Shown piece by piece: positions 24,998 to 36,971 of a stretch of DNA of 64,000 nt. The position numbers and the translations under genes are program-made. The notes under the pieces were generated by a model. It was given only the letters and a program-made list of their open reading frames with translations, did not search any database and was not told the DNA's origin. The stretch lies in NCBI RefSeq assembly GCF_021134715.1, contig NC_060019.1:12662001-12726000 (forward strand), read 5' to 3'. The DNA is from Daphnia pulex. Taxonomy: Eukaryota; Arthropoda; Branchiopoda; Diplostraca; Daphniidae. The number at the start of each line of letters is the position of its first letter. Within the stretch, counting starts at the first letter, position 1.

Positions 24998-25693
24998 ATG
25001 TCGTCTGCTGACAACATGGAAAGATTTGCTGCGAAAGCTGCACTACGTACACGAATAAAAATCACCTTGAAACAACTGCAATGTAGTGAAAGGACCAGAC
25101 AATCGATAGAAGTTACGAAACAGGTGTTGGCACATCCAAAATATGCATCAAGTCGTGGGATTGCTGTCTTTTTGAGCATGAATGACGAGATCGATACAAG
25201 TAACATTGTACGAGACATATTCGACAGTGGGAAACACTGCTTCATTCCAAGGTTAGTAAATTTCGAAAACATCTTCCAAATTCCAAATTTATTATATTAA
25301 TTGAATTGTGAATTTTTTTTGTAATAAAGATATCAGGAATCAGACGGACACATGACAATGATAAGAATGCACACATATGAAGAATTGGAAAGTTTACCGA
25401 GAACTAAATGGAATATTCCACAGCCTTCAGAAATAGACCAGAGAGAAGACTGTTTACAGACTGGAGGTTTGGACTTAATACTTACTCCTGGTTTGGCTTT
25501 CACAAAAGCAGGGCACAGGCTTGGACGTGGTAAAGGTTTTTATGATAAATTCCTTATTACATACAGTTCTGTGTACAAACCTCCATACTTAATTGGTTTG
25601 GCTCTGACTCCTTCAATTGTGGATTCTATTCCTTGTACATTGAATGATTTTAAGATGGATGAAATATTGTATGATAATTTGGTAAATCATTGA
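24998..25693 (+). CDS. Mthfs: 5-formyltetrahydrofolate cyclo-ligase (MTHFS)
   Basis: Catalyses ATP-dependent conversion of 5-formyl-THF to 5,10-methenyl-THF in one-carbon metabolism. Two exons, 24998-25251 and 25330-25693, give 205 residues, the usual length. The N-terminal basic helix (KAALRTRIKITLKQL) and AVFLSMNDEIDTSNIV match the substrate-binding half. The signature nucleotide-binding motif RLGRGKGFYDKF lies at residues 148-159, preceded by LDLILTPGLAF. The end keeps LALTPSIVDSIPCTLNDFKMDEILYD. I chose the ATG that gives MSSADNMERFAAK; an in-frame ATG seven codons upstream is possible. Confidence 0.95.
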
Positions 25694-28157
25694 ACTATAA
25701 GTTACATCTAAAAAAACTTGCAGCACTTAATCGAGTTTCTAATTATGCCTTCTTGTTCTAAGTTGATTTTCAATATGATTCATGTACCAAACTGAAATTG
25801 TAGTTACTGTTGGGACAACATTTTATTTGAAATACCCCAGGAAGTCTACAAGGTTTTTCTATCAACAGGTATCTTTTTTAACTTCTCTGAGAAAATTTGA
25901 ATTAATCAGAAAACCTAAAACCACCTCCTCAAAAAAAGGTGGGATTTGTAAGTCATTTCTGTAGGACCATATAGGACCATATTGCGCTTTAAAAGCAAAG
26001 TTTGATGCAAAGATTTATTCAGAGTAGAATTTATTTTTAAGATATACCTAATCACGTTAAATTTTTTTTTTTGGAAAACAGCACCAGTGACAGTGAGTCA
26101 GTGACCCGTCTATCTCCTTCCTACATAAAAATAAAAGATTGTCCGTTATCCAATCTTTTTATAGTCTTGTGAGTTCAAGTAGACATCTTGTGCTGTCTCG
26201 TGTACCTTTAATCTAAATTTGCTAAATTTGTATAATCGTACGAGGTACAACCTGTTCTACATCGATTTTTAGGGACGTCTTTCTAATCTCATTTGTCGGT
26301 TTAAGGTTCTAATCTTATTTATTGATGGTTTATTGGGAAATATAATTCTTTAGTTTGGATTTAGCAATTAAATACATTAAATAGCAATTAAATACATCCG
26401 AGTGTATGATTCAAGTGGTTTTTTTATCAAGTGCTTATTTGATTTCTTTTGCTCGGAGTTATTTGAGAAGATATTTAAATTCAAAGGCTAGCGAAATAAA
26501 TAAAAATATCTGCGTGCAGGTACACGACTACAGGATAGCTGTCGCTGAAAAAGATAATAATACAAATTGTAATCTACATGTCACTTTCCTGTTTTGTGTA
26601 CGCTAAAGAACGCTAAGCACTCTCGATTACGAAGAAGAACCATGTTCTATACGGCAGTTGCAGTCCCATAGATTCAAAGAGCAATTGGCATTTACAAGGA
26701 CCCGGTAAATTGTTATTTCTTGTCATTCTAAGATTTTTACTAGCCATTTGTTTTGACAGGCGGTAAAAAACAAGTCCACACAATTTGCCGAATATGGGTA
26801 TTTAACAAACATATTTCTGGCTTAAAGGGACAGCGCGCACCTATCATATCTACATATCTACCTACCCACCTAGCCTCTGGCTTAAAAATCCCCCTCCCTC
26901 CCCCCCACCCCACAAACGTTCCGCCATTTGTGTCTCGGAAGACAATATCCGCAAGGGGTTTTACTCGTAATCAAAGAAACCTAAGCAATATAGCCTTTTC
27001 GTCGTATTACAACTACAACACAAGTAAACTAAGCACATGTTCATAAAACGAAAAAATGAACTTTAGGTAAGAAAAAATTGCGCTTTATAAACTATTTCTT
27101 AATATTTAAAAAATGAAGGGGTTTTGCTGTAAATCGCATTTTAGTGACGCTTCAGCTGTTAGCTAAATTTATAAAGAAATCCGTACTTAAAGAGGGTTTC
27201 TGTTACAATTAATTTAGACATATCCGATCATGTATCTTTAAAGACAATGTCGAGCGACTTGGGGGTTATTAACTAATTGAAATTACAATGTAATGTAATT
27301 TCAATTACGAATTACAATAACTTTGGTTGCAAGGAGGTCGTCCTCCAAATGTCGGATAGTCAAACGTCTTAAAGGATACTTGATATAATTTTTGGACGAG
27401 TGTTTTCAATGAAAACACTTCCTGAAAAAATAATGTAAAACACTATCACAACATAAAAAAGAATTCAATTCTATCATAACTTATAAATACTTCTGAAATC
27501 TTTCAATCTGTCCTAAGTGAGCAGCATTAATTACTCCACTGTAATTAGATTGTGTTTATAGCCGCATCGCATTGGTTTTTGGTTCCTGGCACAATGTAAG
27601 TTCTGGATGTTTTCTTCCATGTTTCTTCGTCATTTTATTTGTGTTTATGGAATTAATTCAACGCCATTTTAAGTGTAAGTTACTTTACTGATTTTAGTGC
27701 TTGCACAGTTTATTTTTGTACTCATATTTCGTTTCTACTCGAAATTCTAGATTTTGGGTATCTTACTGCTTAACAAGTTCGATAATCATCATTTTCATTC
27801 ATGTGTGAAAACTTCCTTCCATATACCATCACTGACCCCTTTTTTTCAAGTGGCTTTATTATAGTCTTTAATCATTTTCAATTGTCAAATTAGTCAGTTT
27901 CAGTTACTTTGCACATCCCTTTTAAAATGTACTGGTAGTTATTGTGTGGTAACCTTTTGGTGATGACTGACGATAACTATTCCACCAACAGAGCTCAGTT
28001 GTTAATTTTTCGATAATTGCTTTTTTTTTTTTTAAATCTACTAAATGTATTTCACGGAGATGACGAATATTTGTTTATTTTTCGTCCGTGGATGCCAAGT
28101 GCTGTCACTAGGTGGCTAAATATTTCAGTGTGTTTAGGGATTGAACTATTCAGCTCT
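25694..28157. other. Gene-poor AT-rich region
   Basis: No coding gene supported. It holds a two-copy 20-bp direct repeat (26362-26401, unit starting tagcaattaaatacat), a pyrimidine/C-rich patch near 26890-26910, a 14-bp perfect inverted repeat at 27274-27307 and a 10-bp inverted repeat at 27399-27419. A good GTAAGT donor at 27596 could close a non-coding first exon of the transcript proposed just downstream. Confidence 0.4.
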
Positions 28158-29479
28158 AGTGTGTTGGTATTAGGGGAGGGGAGGGGGCATCAAACCAAAG
28201 TTTTGAGACGACTGATTCCCCTCTATTTCTTTTCTATCGAGACGCTGTCGAGGATGGTTACGTTGATCATTGCGGTACTTTCTTTCCTGATATGTTCTTC
28301 GTAAAAAAGGTAATTCCTGCTTTCATTCTTAATGTAATTTTTTTTGGGTTAATTTACTGGTCACATGGCATAAAATTTATACTTCCAATTCCATGTGGGC
28401 TGTGGCAATGGCTGTGGTACGCTTGTTGCCCAAAATGTCGTCTCTTGCTGTGTTGCACGTTTCGTCGCATGTGGAAGTACTTTAGAACAGTACAAGTAAT
28501 AATATTGAGTAATTTGATAATTATAAGATTTTGTTTCCACATTAAAATTCTGTGATTTAATGTCTGATTGAAATCAAGATTTTTTTATTATGAATTATCA
28601 TACATAAGTAATCCTAACTTACAAATCATTTGCCAATATTTTCTTTGATAGTTTTGTGAATTTTTTCAATTGAGAGATGAACTTGAATTGAGCTTGGGAA
28701 GACATGCACTACAGTTAATTACAATTTAAAGTCCATTTTATTAATCCAATTTATTTTGTGACAGGTTGGTGAAAATTGTTCTGAACGTGCAGTGCCAAGT
28801 CAACAACATGCCTCTGTGATCATGCCTTTAGACGAGTTCTCTATCATGTTGCGAGATGAAAATGGAGGGAAATCTGAAATGGTAACATCTATCTACTTGT
28901 AATAAGACAACTTGCTTAAATTTTAGTCCATTTTTTTGTTCTTTGCTTAGAATTATTTGAGTTGGGCTTAAAATTCTTGAATTAGAACTATTAGAAGACT
29001 AACTATTTGAACCAACTGCTTAGAATAAGATCCTTTGTGAAATGATTTTCATCAGCTTGTGAAAAGTTTTAATTTTTTAACAATATCTTTTCTTACACAA
29101 GTAAATTTCTCCTAAGTATTTGTTAGGAAATAATCTTGGTTTATCAATGTTGTTTTGTTTTGTAGGAATTCTTGGTGAGTCTGTCTGGTGTTGGAGCTGT
29201 CAATGGTGGTGTCTGTTGTGCATTGGTGTGGCAGATTTTTTGATTAAGAAATGTGCTGAAATGGTTCTTCTGCAGACTTGGAAGTTCAACATCAGACTTC
29301 ATTTTACCATGCTCTTGTCCATGCAGTGTTGAGCTGTTGTGCAAAATAGTTGGTGTTTCCTGAAGGCTGTCTGGCATTTTGTTGGTGTTTTCTGTTGCTA
29401 CCTGTACTTGCATTAAGGTAATACTGGATGAACAGTTTTTTTTATTATTGACTTGCAACTAAATTTGTTCTCGTTTCAG
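28158..29479 (+). other. Possible spliced transcript of unknown function (small ORF or lncRNA)
   Basis: Three segments with good splice signals keep one frame: up to the donor at 28310 (gtaaaaaagGTAATT), 28765-28881 (acagGTTGGTG to gaaatgGTAACA), and 29166 onward (tgtagGAATTC) to a TGA at 29241-29243. From the ATG at 28292 (MFFVKK) this would give a product of about 70 residues, with VMPLDEFSIML-like and Gly/Val-rich parts and no recognised domain. A further donor at 29418 (cattaagGTAATA) and acceptor ending at 29479 imply a non-coding 3' exon. It may equally be a long non-coding RNA. Only splice-site logic supports it. Confidence 0.25.
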
Positions 29480-30354
29480 TTCAATCGTACGCCGCCGTTC
29501 CAGAGTTGATCCATTGGTCAAGCCGAAAACAGGTTGCTGAAATTCAAGACTGAAAAAATTAATCAGACTCTGACAATTTACAAATGCATATCTGTTGTCC
29601 CTTTTCCCTGAGTAAACAGCATGTCGGCCGTTGGTTATTCGTCTGGTCGAACGGGAAATAGCAATGAGAAATTCTGATGTATTTTTGGGCAAAGAAAAGA
29701 TTAGTTTGACCACGGAGTGATTCTCCCTTAAGATTTGATATCAACTCTTCATCCTTTATATAACGTTTCAAATTGTTCGCTCTTCACATATCCATTATTA
29801 TTACTTCGCAAATAAAAAAATATGAAATCTAATCTATTTTGTTCGTTTTTCCTTTAACAATAATTATAAAATTTTTACAAACGCTTTTCACAAATAATCA
29901 AAATTAACCAACTTCCTGTCCAAATTTTTATTAATTTTTTCCGCTTTATAAAAACAACCACCATATTATTTATTTACTAAGTCTTTTTCGATAAAAATTG
30001 GCGATGTTCATTTATCCCGTGTTTTTTTTTTTGAAAATAAAATATTATTTCATATATATTTTATCTTTTTATTTTTTATAAATACAATCACATATATATT
30101 TTATGGCCCCCAGGGAGGGGGGGGGCCTGTGACTTTCCCAACCGCGATAATAACATGTGCCGTTATTATTTTGTTGGTGCAGAAAGCCGGAATTTAATCT
30201 AGCAGTTGTCGACCGAGTCAAACCTGTCATAGGACAGGTTGCCTCAATCGTATACTGCACATGTGCACAAGTAAAAACGCCAAAGACGACAGATGAAACT
30301 ATTTCAAAACACCAACACAGGAAATCAGTGGTAGAGAAAAAAAAAAAACACACA

Positions 30355-30476
30355 CAAATGAGAACAGATAGAAAGATTTAAAGTCTGCAACTCAGGATAC
30401 CACTGGCAGAGCAAAAGACACAAATGAAAACAGAAAAATTTCCAAGTCAGCAACCCGGATATCACTGGCAACTTCA
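30355..30476. repeat. Two-copy degenerate tandem repeat, period about 66 bp
   Basis: The segment caaatgagaacagatag followed by gcaactcaggataccactgg is repeated 66 bp later as caaatgaaaacagaaaa followed by gcaacccggatatcactgg. The copies differ at several positions and by small gaps, so the duplication is not recent. Confidence 0.6.
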
Positions 30477-32552
30477 GGCTTCAGGCTGCTTCAGGATACT
30501 GCCACACTGAGCAGCTACTTCTGGATAACACTGCAACAACACGCTGCATACAATGGTTAAATTAGACGTCATCACACCTTTCACCATCTCGCTGCAACAA
30601 GTAAACCAACAGCAGACCTATCAAAGAAAATAAAAATATTACCATCGGGGAAAGACAGTGTGTCCACAGTTACACTGGACTCTTCATGGCAAAAGAATAC
30701 AAGGAGTAAGACAAAATAAGCAGTCCAACAGATCTCTGCGATATCTCAAATTTCACCAAGGAAGTTAGAATTGGCAAGGTCTTCATATTGCAAATTGATC
30801 TCTAGTCATATTAACAAAGTACTTTAGTAGGAAATTAGATAAACATAATTACTTTTGCTTTGGCATGGGACGAGACGTACGACTGGCAGCAAGACACACG
30901 AGGCACGACATTTCGGCAAAATGTTCAGGCACCCAAGTCCGAGTTAGATGATTTGACAAAGTGGCATTGAAATCATCTGTAAATTTACACATCGAAATTG
31001 AACATTAAATATTTATAACCCTAAGAAATTAACAAAAAATACCTTTGCACATGCGAAACGTCACGACCGGCATCCCACTTCGGCTGCGTTAAGGGACAAA
31101 ATGGCCGAATTTAGTCCATGAAGACACTAGCGCCACCTAGCGACAGGCAATTGGATTGCTTGCTTGCAGACAGCACGCAGCAGCTAAATTTGAATTCGTC
31201 ACGCCTTTCAACCAGCTGGCACGAAATGAATCAAAATGAATCAAATGGGGATGGACACTAGATAGATTACTCCAGCAGCTTTCCCTATGACACAACACAC
31301 AAATTCTTTTAGTTAGCAATTTCGGATCGTTCTCCTTAACTAATTTAACATTAACAATCTATAATACTAACATCAAGTATGGAGGGTCAAGACAAATAAT
31401 ACAACTTACAATTTTTTGAGAAAACTGGAAAAGAATCAGTGTTTGAGTTAGAGTTCCAACTTACTTTGGCATCAAACAGTTAGTAATGTTGAATCTAAGG
31501 AAATATTTCAATAAACATTCCAACATTAATGCAATAAACTAAAGTTAATTGCTTCTACTGCTTGAGTAAAACATTCAGAAAAATACAACACATGTTGGTA
31601 TGTGCCCTGCATCTTTTCATGTGAATTCTTCGAGTTGCTGCAATAAACCTGATGATTATTACCCATAGCCTTGATTATATGTGGGTATCCTATTATGTTC
31701 CCATAGCATTCTCTATGAAAAAAAAACAAAATTTTTATGGTGTTAAATAAGAGTTCCAAAATTGAACAAAGGAAGAATAATACTTGTCTTTACTTGTGTA
31801 AACATGTTGGGAAAAACAATGTGTGTCCACGCTGGGGTTAGTGACCTACCAACATCAATAGAAACTCCAGATAATTACGATGAATATTAACAATAAATGT
31901 AAAGAGGTATTCACACAATTGTGACAAAGTTGTTATGAGTTTTTACCTGTACTAATAGGATGAAGCATTCAGTAGAACGACAATTTTTTATGAAAGAATT
32001 GATGGTAGGCTACTTGTAGTTGGCTAGTTGCCTTTCGCGTTCCTTCCTACACGCAGAGCCTACACGTTATAACAAGAAATATGAAAGGTAATCAAACACA
32101 CATAGGGAATAAATCACATACAAACACGTTGCACAGAAATAAACTTGAATTTACTTATGAATTCATAGGAAATTTTCATGTAAAAATTGAAAAATATAGG
32201 AAAACTTTTGACAACCACACAACAATCCACCATCACATGATAAACAAGAACACCTATGTCATCTATTGGACACCTCTGACACTTCAAGTCCCAACAAGCA
32301 AAAAACGCAATTTAGTTTAGTGAGACACAACATTGATTTTTTGAATTCTAGTGATATTATAGATCGTAAAAAACATTCCTGCTTTGCAATAAAACTATAA
32401 CATATATAGGGTACCGAAAATGTTTTCACCGCACTGGTTGAGGCTGCAGTTCTGTATCTGCCATGTAACTTAAAGCAATTCAGTTCTTTAGCTACTTGTA
32501 TAACTTGAACGGTGCATTTTTATTTGCTTGAAATCTTGAAATTTCTACAGAG

Positions 32553-33149
32553 AACAAAGCTCACTTGCTAGTATTATGCAAATTTTCCGGAAGTATACCG
32601 GAAGTAAGTGATAGCTCCTTAACCATTGAGCTGTCGTCAAAATAAACAACATTTTCGTGATCTCCGTGAAATTTAGGGTCGATTAGGTGTAATTTAAACG
32701 AAAACCAAAATTTCGTCAAAATCGAGATTTTTCCTGATGCATAGAATTTATTTTCATGTGATCATGACAACGATCTATCGATAAAATGTGAACGATATGA
32801 TAATACATTTAAGAGAATTAAAACATGGAGAGTGAAAAAAATGGAGAGATGGAGTAACTACAATACGCAATTACAGCACATGTCACATATCCACTTCGAT
32901 TACACTTACACGACACGATTTCATTAAGTTCATACAGTTTGAGTACTGGAGCTATCCTTTTGCGGGCCCCAGTAGGCCTTCATCCCCGTAAAAAATAAAA
33001 CATGAACTTTACCACAAATTCAACGAGGCTCACGAATATTTGGTTATTTTGTACGTCAGGTGAATATTTACTGAATTACTGACTGAAAAGAGAAAACCGG
33101 AAGTAGAAAAAAAAACACATTATAAAAAATCTAACAAGTGAGCTTTGTT
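32553..33149. repeat. Putative MITE-like element with 15-bp exact terminal inverted repeats
   Basis: aacaaagctcacttg at 32553-32567 recurs exactly inverted as caagtgagctttgtt at 33135-33149. Counting inward the match extends to about 18 of 19 bases (next bases cTAG/tTAG). The 567-bp interior has no coding frame, as in a non-autonomous DNA transposon. I could not identify a convincing target-site duplication, so the element boundaries are provisional. Confidence 0.4.
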
Positions 33150-33967
33150 GTCGAAACATAAACTGACAGTTATCACCAAAAATTTTTTGAAGTAGTATCA
33201 AGAAAATTCTTCAGAGATGTGAAAAGTAAACGTAATTAAACGAATTAAACTGAGTGGAAAATTGTGAAAGGCTATGCTGTCTAGCGCCAGAAAAAAGAAA
33301 CCTTTACCAGTAACATGAAAAAAATGTTCGCTCTAGCTCGTTGACACCATGGTTGACACTCAATTGAAAGAACTAACAAAAAAAGTCCAGATTACCATCC
33401 TGTGGGCATAACCAATCAAGGCAGAGTTTTCCCTTGCCTTTTTGATGACATGCGCGAGTCATAATATATTAACAAACAGATAGCTAACCAATGAATTTAA
33501 AAAAAAGCGTTGGGCCTGGCATTGTAAGAGATTTTATTTACGTATTTTACAATTACACCATCAGAATGGTTTAACACTGAACATTTTGTTTAAACTGAAT
33601 TACTTGCTAATATTATATGTAATTTTTTTATAATAATAAAAATGAATGGTTAATGAATAGTTTGTTTAAAATTTTATTCATACTTACCACTTCAGTATTC
33701 TTTAACAATGACCCTCAACCTCTTTAATAGATATGAAAGTAAAATATACCCACACCCCCGATTTCCTCGTCGTTGCTATCCCAATCGCGAAGAAATGTTT
33801 ATTATTTGTTTGACAAAAAACTCACCATATTTCTGTTTTTTGTAACTTCTTAGCATGTAAACGGACAACCACATAGACACAATGACAATTAAACAAAATA
33901 CTGAATGCAACTTCCGGAACACAACACCAGCACTATGGAACACAGTTTAACTTGTAAAAGATCTTAC

Positions 33968-34000
33968 ATAGAACATGGCCATGGCATGACCATGTTCTAT
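33968..34000. repeat. 11-bp inverted repeat, atagaacatgg / ccatgttctat
   Basis: Perfect 11-bp arms (33968-33978 and 33990-34000) separated by 11 nt that itself contains ccatggc. It would fold as a short hairpin. Function unknown. Confidence 0.6.
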
Positions 34001-35521
34001 TAAGGCCATGGTCGTCACTCACTGGTCACTGTGAAAAGGCACTCTGAGGACGCCACCTTGTGGACACAATTTTAGCTACGAAGTGACAGATAGCTAATGA
34101 ATTTGAATTCTATAGATATAAACGAGAAATGAATCATCAGTCAATTTTACGAATATGAATCTAATTTTTTTAAGCTCCCAAATATTTTTTTTTTTCCTTT
34201 TTGTCGTCACACGAATATTTACACGTTTACTGTATCGTTCACCGTTAGATGGCAACTAGCGTAATTTTGAAAAAAGAAATTTCTTGCATAGAACCGATCA
34301 GTCGACCACGTTTAAATTAAAAGAATCTAAATTAAAAGTCACAAATTATTGTTTGTTTAGAAACGCCATATATTCTATACTGTATATTCTATAATCTTTC
34401 ATTTTTAACCTTTAAGTTAATCAAAGAACCGAACAGCTAAAACAACGTCGTAGTGAGCCTTAGATATCAGACATTTTATAACAATATTAACGCTTGGGGA
34501 TTGTAAAATACCTTATAACAACGCAGAATAAGACCATCGAGGCACGAGCCAGCAAGAAGTGTTGATCTGAATCTGGCAAATCTAAAAGGAAAACCTCGTG
34601 ATAACTTCTTTCCGGGCAATTGACAATTCGCGTGTCGCCCAGGTTGAAGAGTAGTTCTCCTTTCTACGATCCTTCTCCGGCGGAACAATACGATGCGCCA
34701 GATTGAGGCCATCCATTCATCGCAATCAGAAGAAAGGAATCATCTCTGCCCCATGACCATGTAATAAGAAACAAAGATTCGTTCGGCCTCCTCCCTCGTT
34801 CGCATTATTATACGAATTATTGTCTGGGAATCGCAAAACAATGCTAAAGAGCGTAACTAAAAGGAAACGGTACAAAAGCCGAACGGACTAATGGACTAAC
34901 TGACACTCCTAACCAAGGAGAGCCGACACAACACGAATTTGATTTTTTCATCATACTTTTGCTCTGCAGACGAACTTCCGTGAAAGCGGCGCTGCCAATT
35001 TATTGAAACTCTCATGATTTTGTCAGATTTTGTTATGACTTATGAGTAATGATAATGAAATCACTTACAAAGACCTGCTTGTAACCAATAACTGCATTTG
35101 AACCAAATTTCTAAGTTTTAAAAAACCATTTTTTATTATAGCTATTCCTTTAAAAATCATGGAAACGGTGTAACTCAACAAAAAATCGTACTGCAATATG
35201 TTAAACTACGCAACACTAAAAGTAAAACTGAATTTAAAAAAAAAAAAAAACTAATGCAATGAAAGGCCAGATGCCACACAACCCAAAACAATAATTATCG
35301 CGACCCGCTCACTGTCATGTTAAAAAAATTGGTTAACTACGGGTCGTCTATCACTTTTCTACTTTCTACACTTATTTTTACCTGAATCCCATAGCCTAAA
35401 ATCTATTGTTTTAACGGAATAAGTATTACTAATCTTCGTCTTCGTTTTGCCTGGTGTTAATAATGCTCATAAAAAAAACCATATTACAATCCGTTTCGGC
35501 CCCCCCCCCTTTTTTAAAAAG

Positions 35522-36971
35522 CTAAAATGCCCACACTACTAGTTGCAATTGCTGCAATGTTGCGTCAGAATCTAGTTGCACTTGCTCCAATCTAGCATCC
35601 GAATCGAGTTGAAATTGCTTCAGTCTATCCTCTGAATCTAGCTTAAATTCCTTGATTTTGGCATCAGATTCAGATTCGAGAATCGTAATCCTGTCATCAA
35701 TTTTGTCTTGTGCAAGGGAAGATGGATCGGAATTGCTCTCAACAGTTGGTACTTCCTTGGCATGGAACGAAGAAAGATAACCACGAATTTTGGTCACGGC
35801 CTCATTATTAGCTAACAAAACTATCGTGTTGACATTGCTCTCTAAAAAAGTAATTAAACTATCAATGGACTCGAGCAAGGGTTGAAAGAGCACCATCAAT
35901 TGCTGCTGACTGTGGACAACGCTCAACTCGCCATTCAGAGAAAACAAAAACGTGGAAATGTTTCGCATTTCAGCACCAAGGCTACTCAAAACCAAGTAAT
36001 CCTTCTGCAGTTTCTCCAGCGAGATTTGAGCGGACGAAAGGCTGGTCTGTGTGTTTCGAATGGACTGTTCGGTGTTTTTCTGCCGGCTTACAATGTCGCG
36101 ATGATTATTTTGAGCTACTTGAAGTGTATGACGTCGTGCATTCGCCTGTGACCTCCAAGCATCGCGATCTCTTCTCAATTTCTTGATGTCTTTCTCGTTG
36201 ATAACAAGTCCTGGCGTCGCTAGTCCTGTAAGTAAGGGGAAAATAACAGCGGAAATATTTCGGTACAAAAATAACATTTTAAATTTACCGGCAGTAAAGA
36301 CTGTCGCCGTAATCCACTTCCATCTATTCTTCTTTTTCTTGTCAGCATTTCTTTGAGCACGGTAGGCTTTGTGTTCGGCATCACTCGCTTTGGCGTCAAG
36401 CTCTGCTATTAACTGTCGCAGTTTATACTCTTCTGATCGCCAATAATTGATCGCGTTCGCCAAGTGTTTCAGTTCTCTATTTTGAACTAGGAGTTGTTTT
36501 TCTTTGGCAGCGATATCAGCAGAAAAAGAAAAGAGGTTCTCTTCGTACATTTGCAAGTGTTCGGCTGAGATACTTTCCGTCGTATTGAGCGAATTTGATG
36601 CTGATTGAAGAGCCGTTCGAATGAGCAATGTGGCATTTTCATCGTCATGACTATTGCCGATGTTTTCGTCATAGTTCATAACACAATCAAATAGGTTGGA
36701 TAAATGAATCAGTCCTTCACTCAAGGAAGGCTCTAAAGCTGTTGTCATTTGTTGTAGTCGGTCGGCGACTGGAGCAGCTTGGACAAGGTGACCCAAATTA
36801 GCTGGAACAACATAAACAGAGAAATGGAAAGTTAATTTTTTGATCAAATTCTAATAAGAATCTAGTAACTACGATAGATATTTCTAAACAAAATGCCCAG
36901 AAACTTGAAATATTGTCAAATTTACCCAATGAATAGAAGACGCACAGCGCCAGAAATGTTAAAGGATCCAT
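35522..36971 (-). CDS. Secreted helical coiled-coil protein with central hydrophobic segment (function unknown)
   Basis: Three minus-strand exons, 36971-36926, 36801-36289 and 36225-35522, give 420 residues. Exon 1 encodes a classical signal peptide start, MDPLTFLALCVFYSLA, so the protein should enter the secretory pathway. Residues about 20-175 are helical and charged, with heptad-like Leu/Ala spacing (KEKQLLVQNRELKHLANAI, DAEHKAYRAQRNADKKKK). An 18-residue uncharged stretch, WITATVFTAGLATPGLVI, lies at 178-195 in the middle. A second long coiled-coil block follows (DRDAWRSQANARRHTLQVAQ and beyond). The C-terminus (371-420) holds four 11-residue repeats of the form D-A-x-L-x-Q-x-Q-L-D-S. The overall plan (signal, long helices around a short hydrophobic hairpin-like segment) resembles helical pore-forming or membrane-interacting proteins, but no family is recognised and no function is claimed. 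Confidence 0.8.
35539..35671 (-). repeat. 33-bp coding tandem repeat (11-residue units)
   Basis: About four diverged copies of a 33-bp unit in the last exon of the secreted coiled-coil gene; on the plus strand each carries a form of gaatctagttgcacttgctc. They encode 11-residue units ending in QLDS or KLDS, a hendecad period compatible with a right-handed coiled coil. Confidence 0.75.

Larger units (their letters stand above)
29480..35521. other. Gene-poor region with repeats and CTCF-like sites
   Basis: No coding gene supported over 6 kb. Contents: AT-rich DNA, a two-copy tandem repeat near 30.4 kb, a probable terminal-inverted-repeat element (32553-33149), an 11-bp palindrome pair at 33968-34000, and motifs close to the insect CTCF site at 31128 and 34050. 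A minus-strand frame at 34476-34712 is Arg-rich but has no family resemblance. Confidence 0.4.

Noticed and set aside
29144-29458. 104-codon minus-strand frame
   Set aside because: Antisense to plus-strand segments that have better splice signals; composition (Gln/Thr/Ser) is not distinctive.
26640-34000. ccatgttctat shared between about 26640 and 33990
   Set aside because: Only 11 bp, with no similarity in the flanks; expected by chance over this length.
34476-34712. 78-codon Arg-rich minus-strand frame
   Set aside because: No splice partner, no recognisable motif, and a different open frame of similar length overlaps; insufficient to call.
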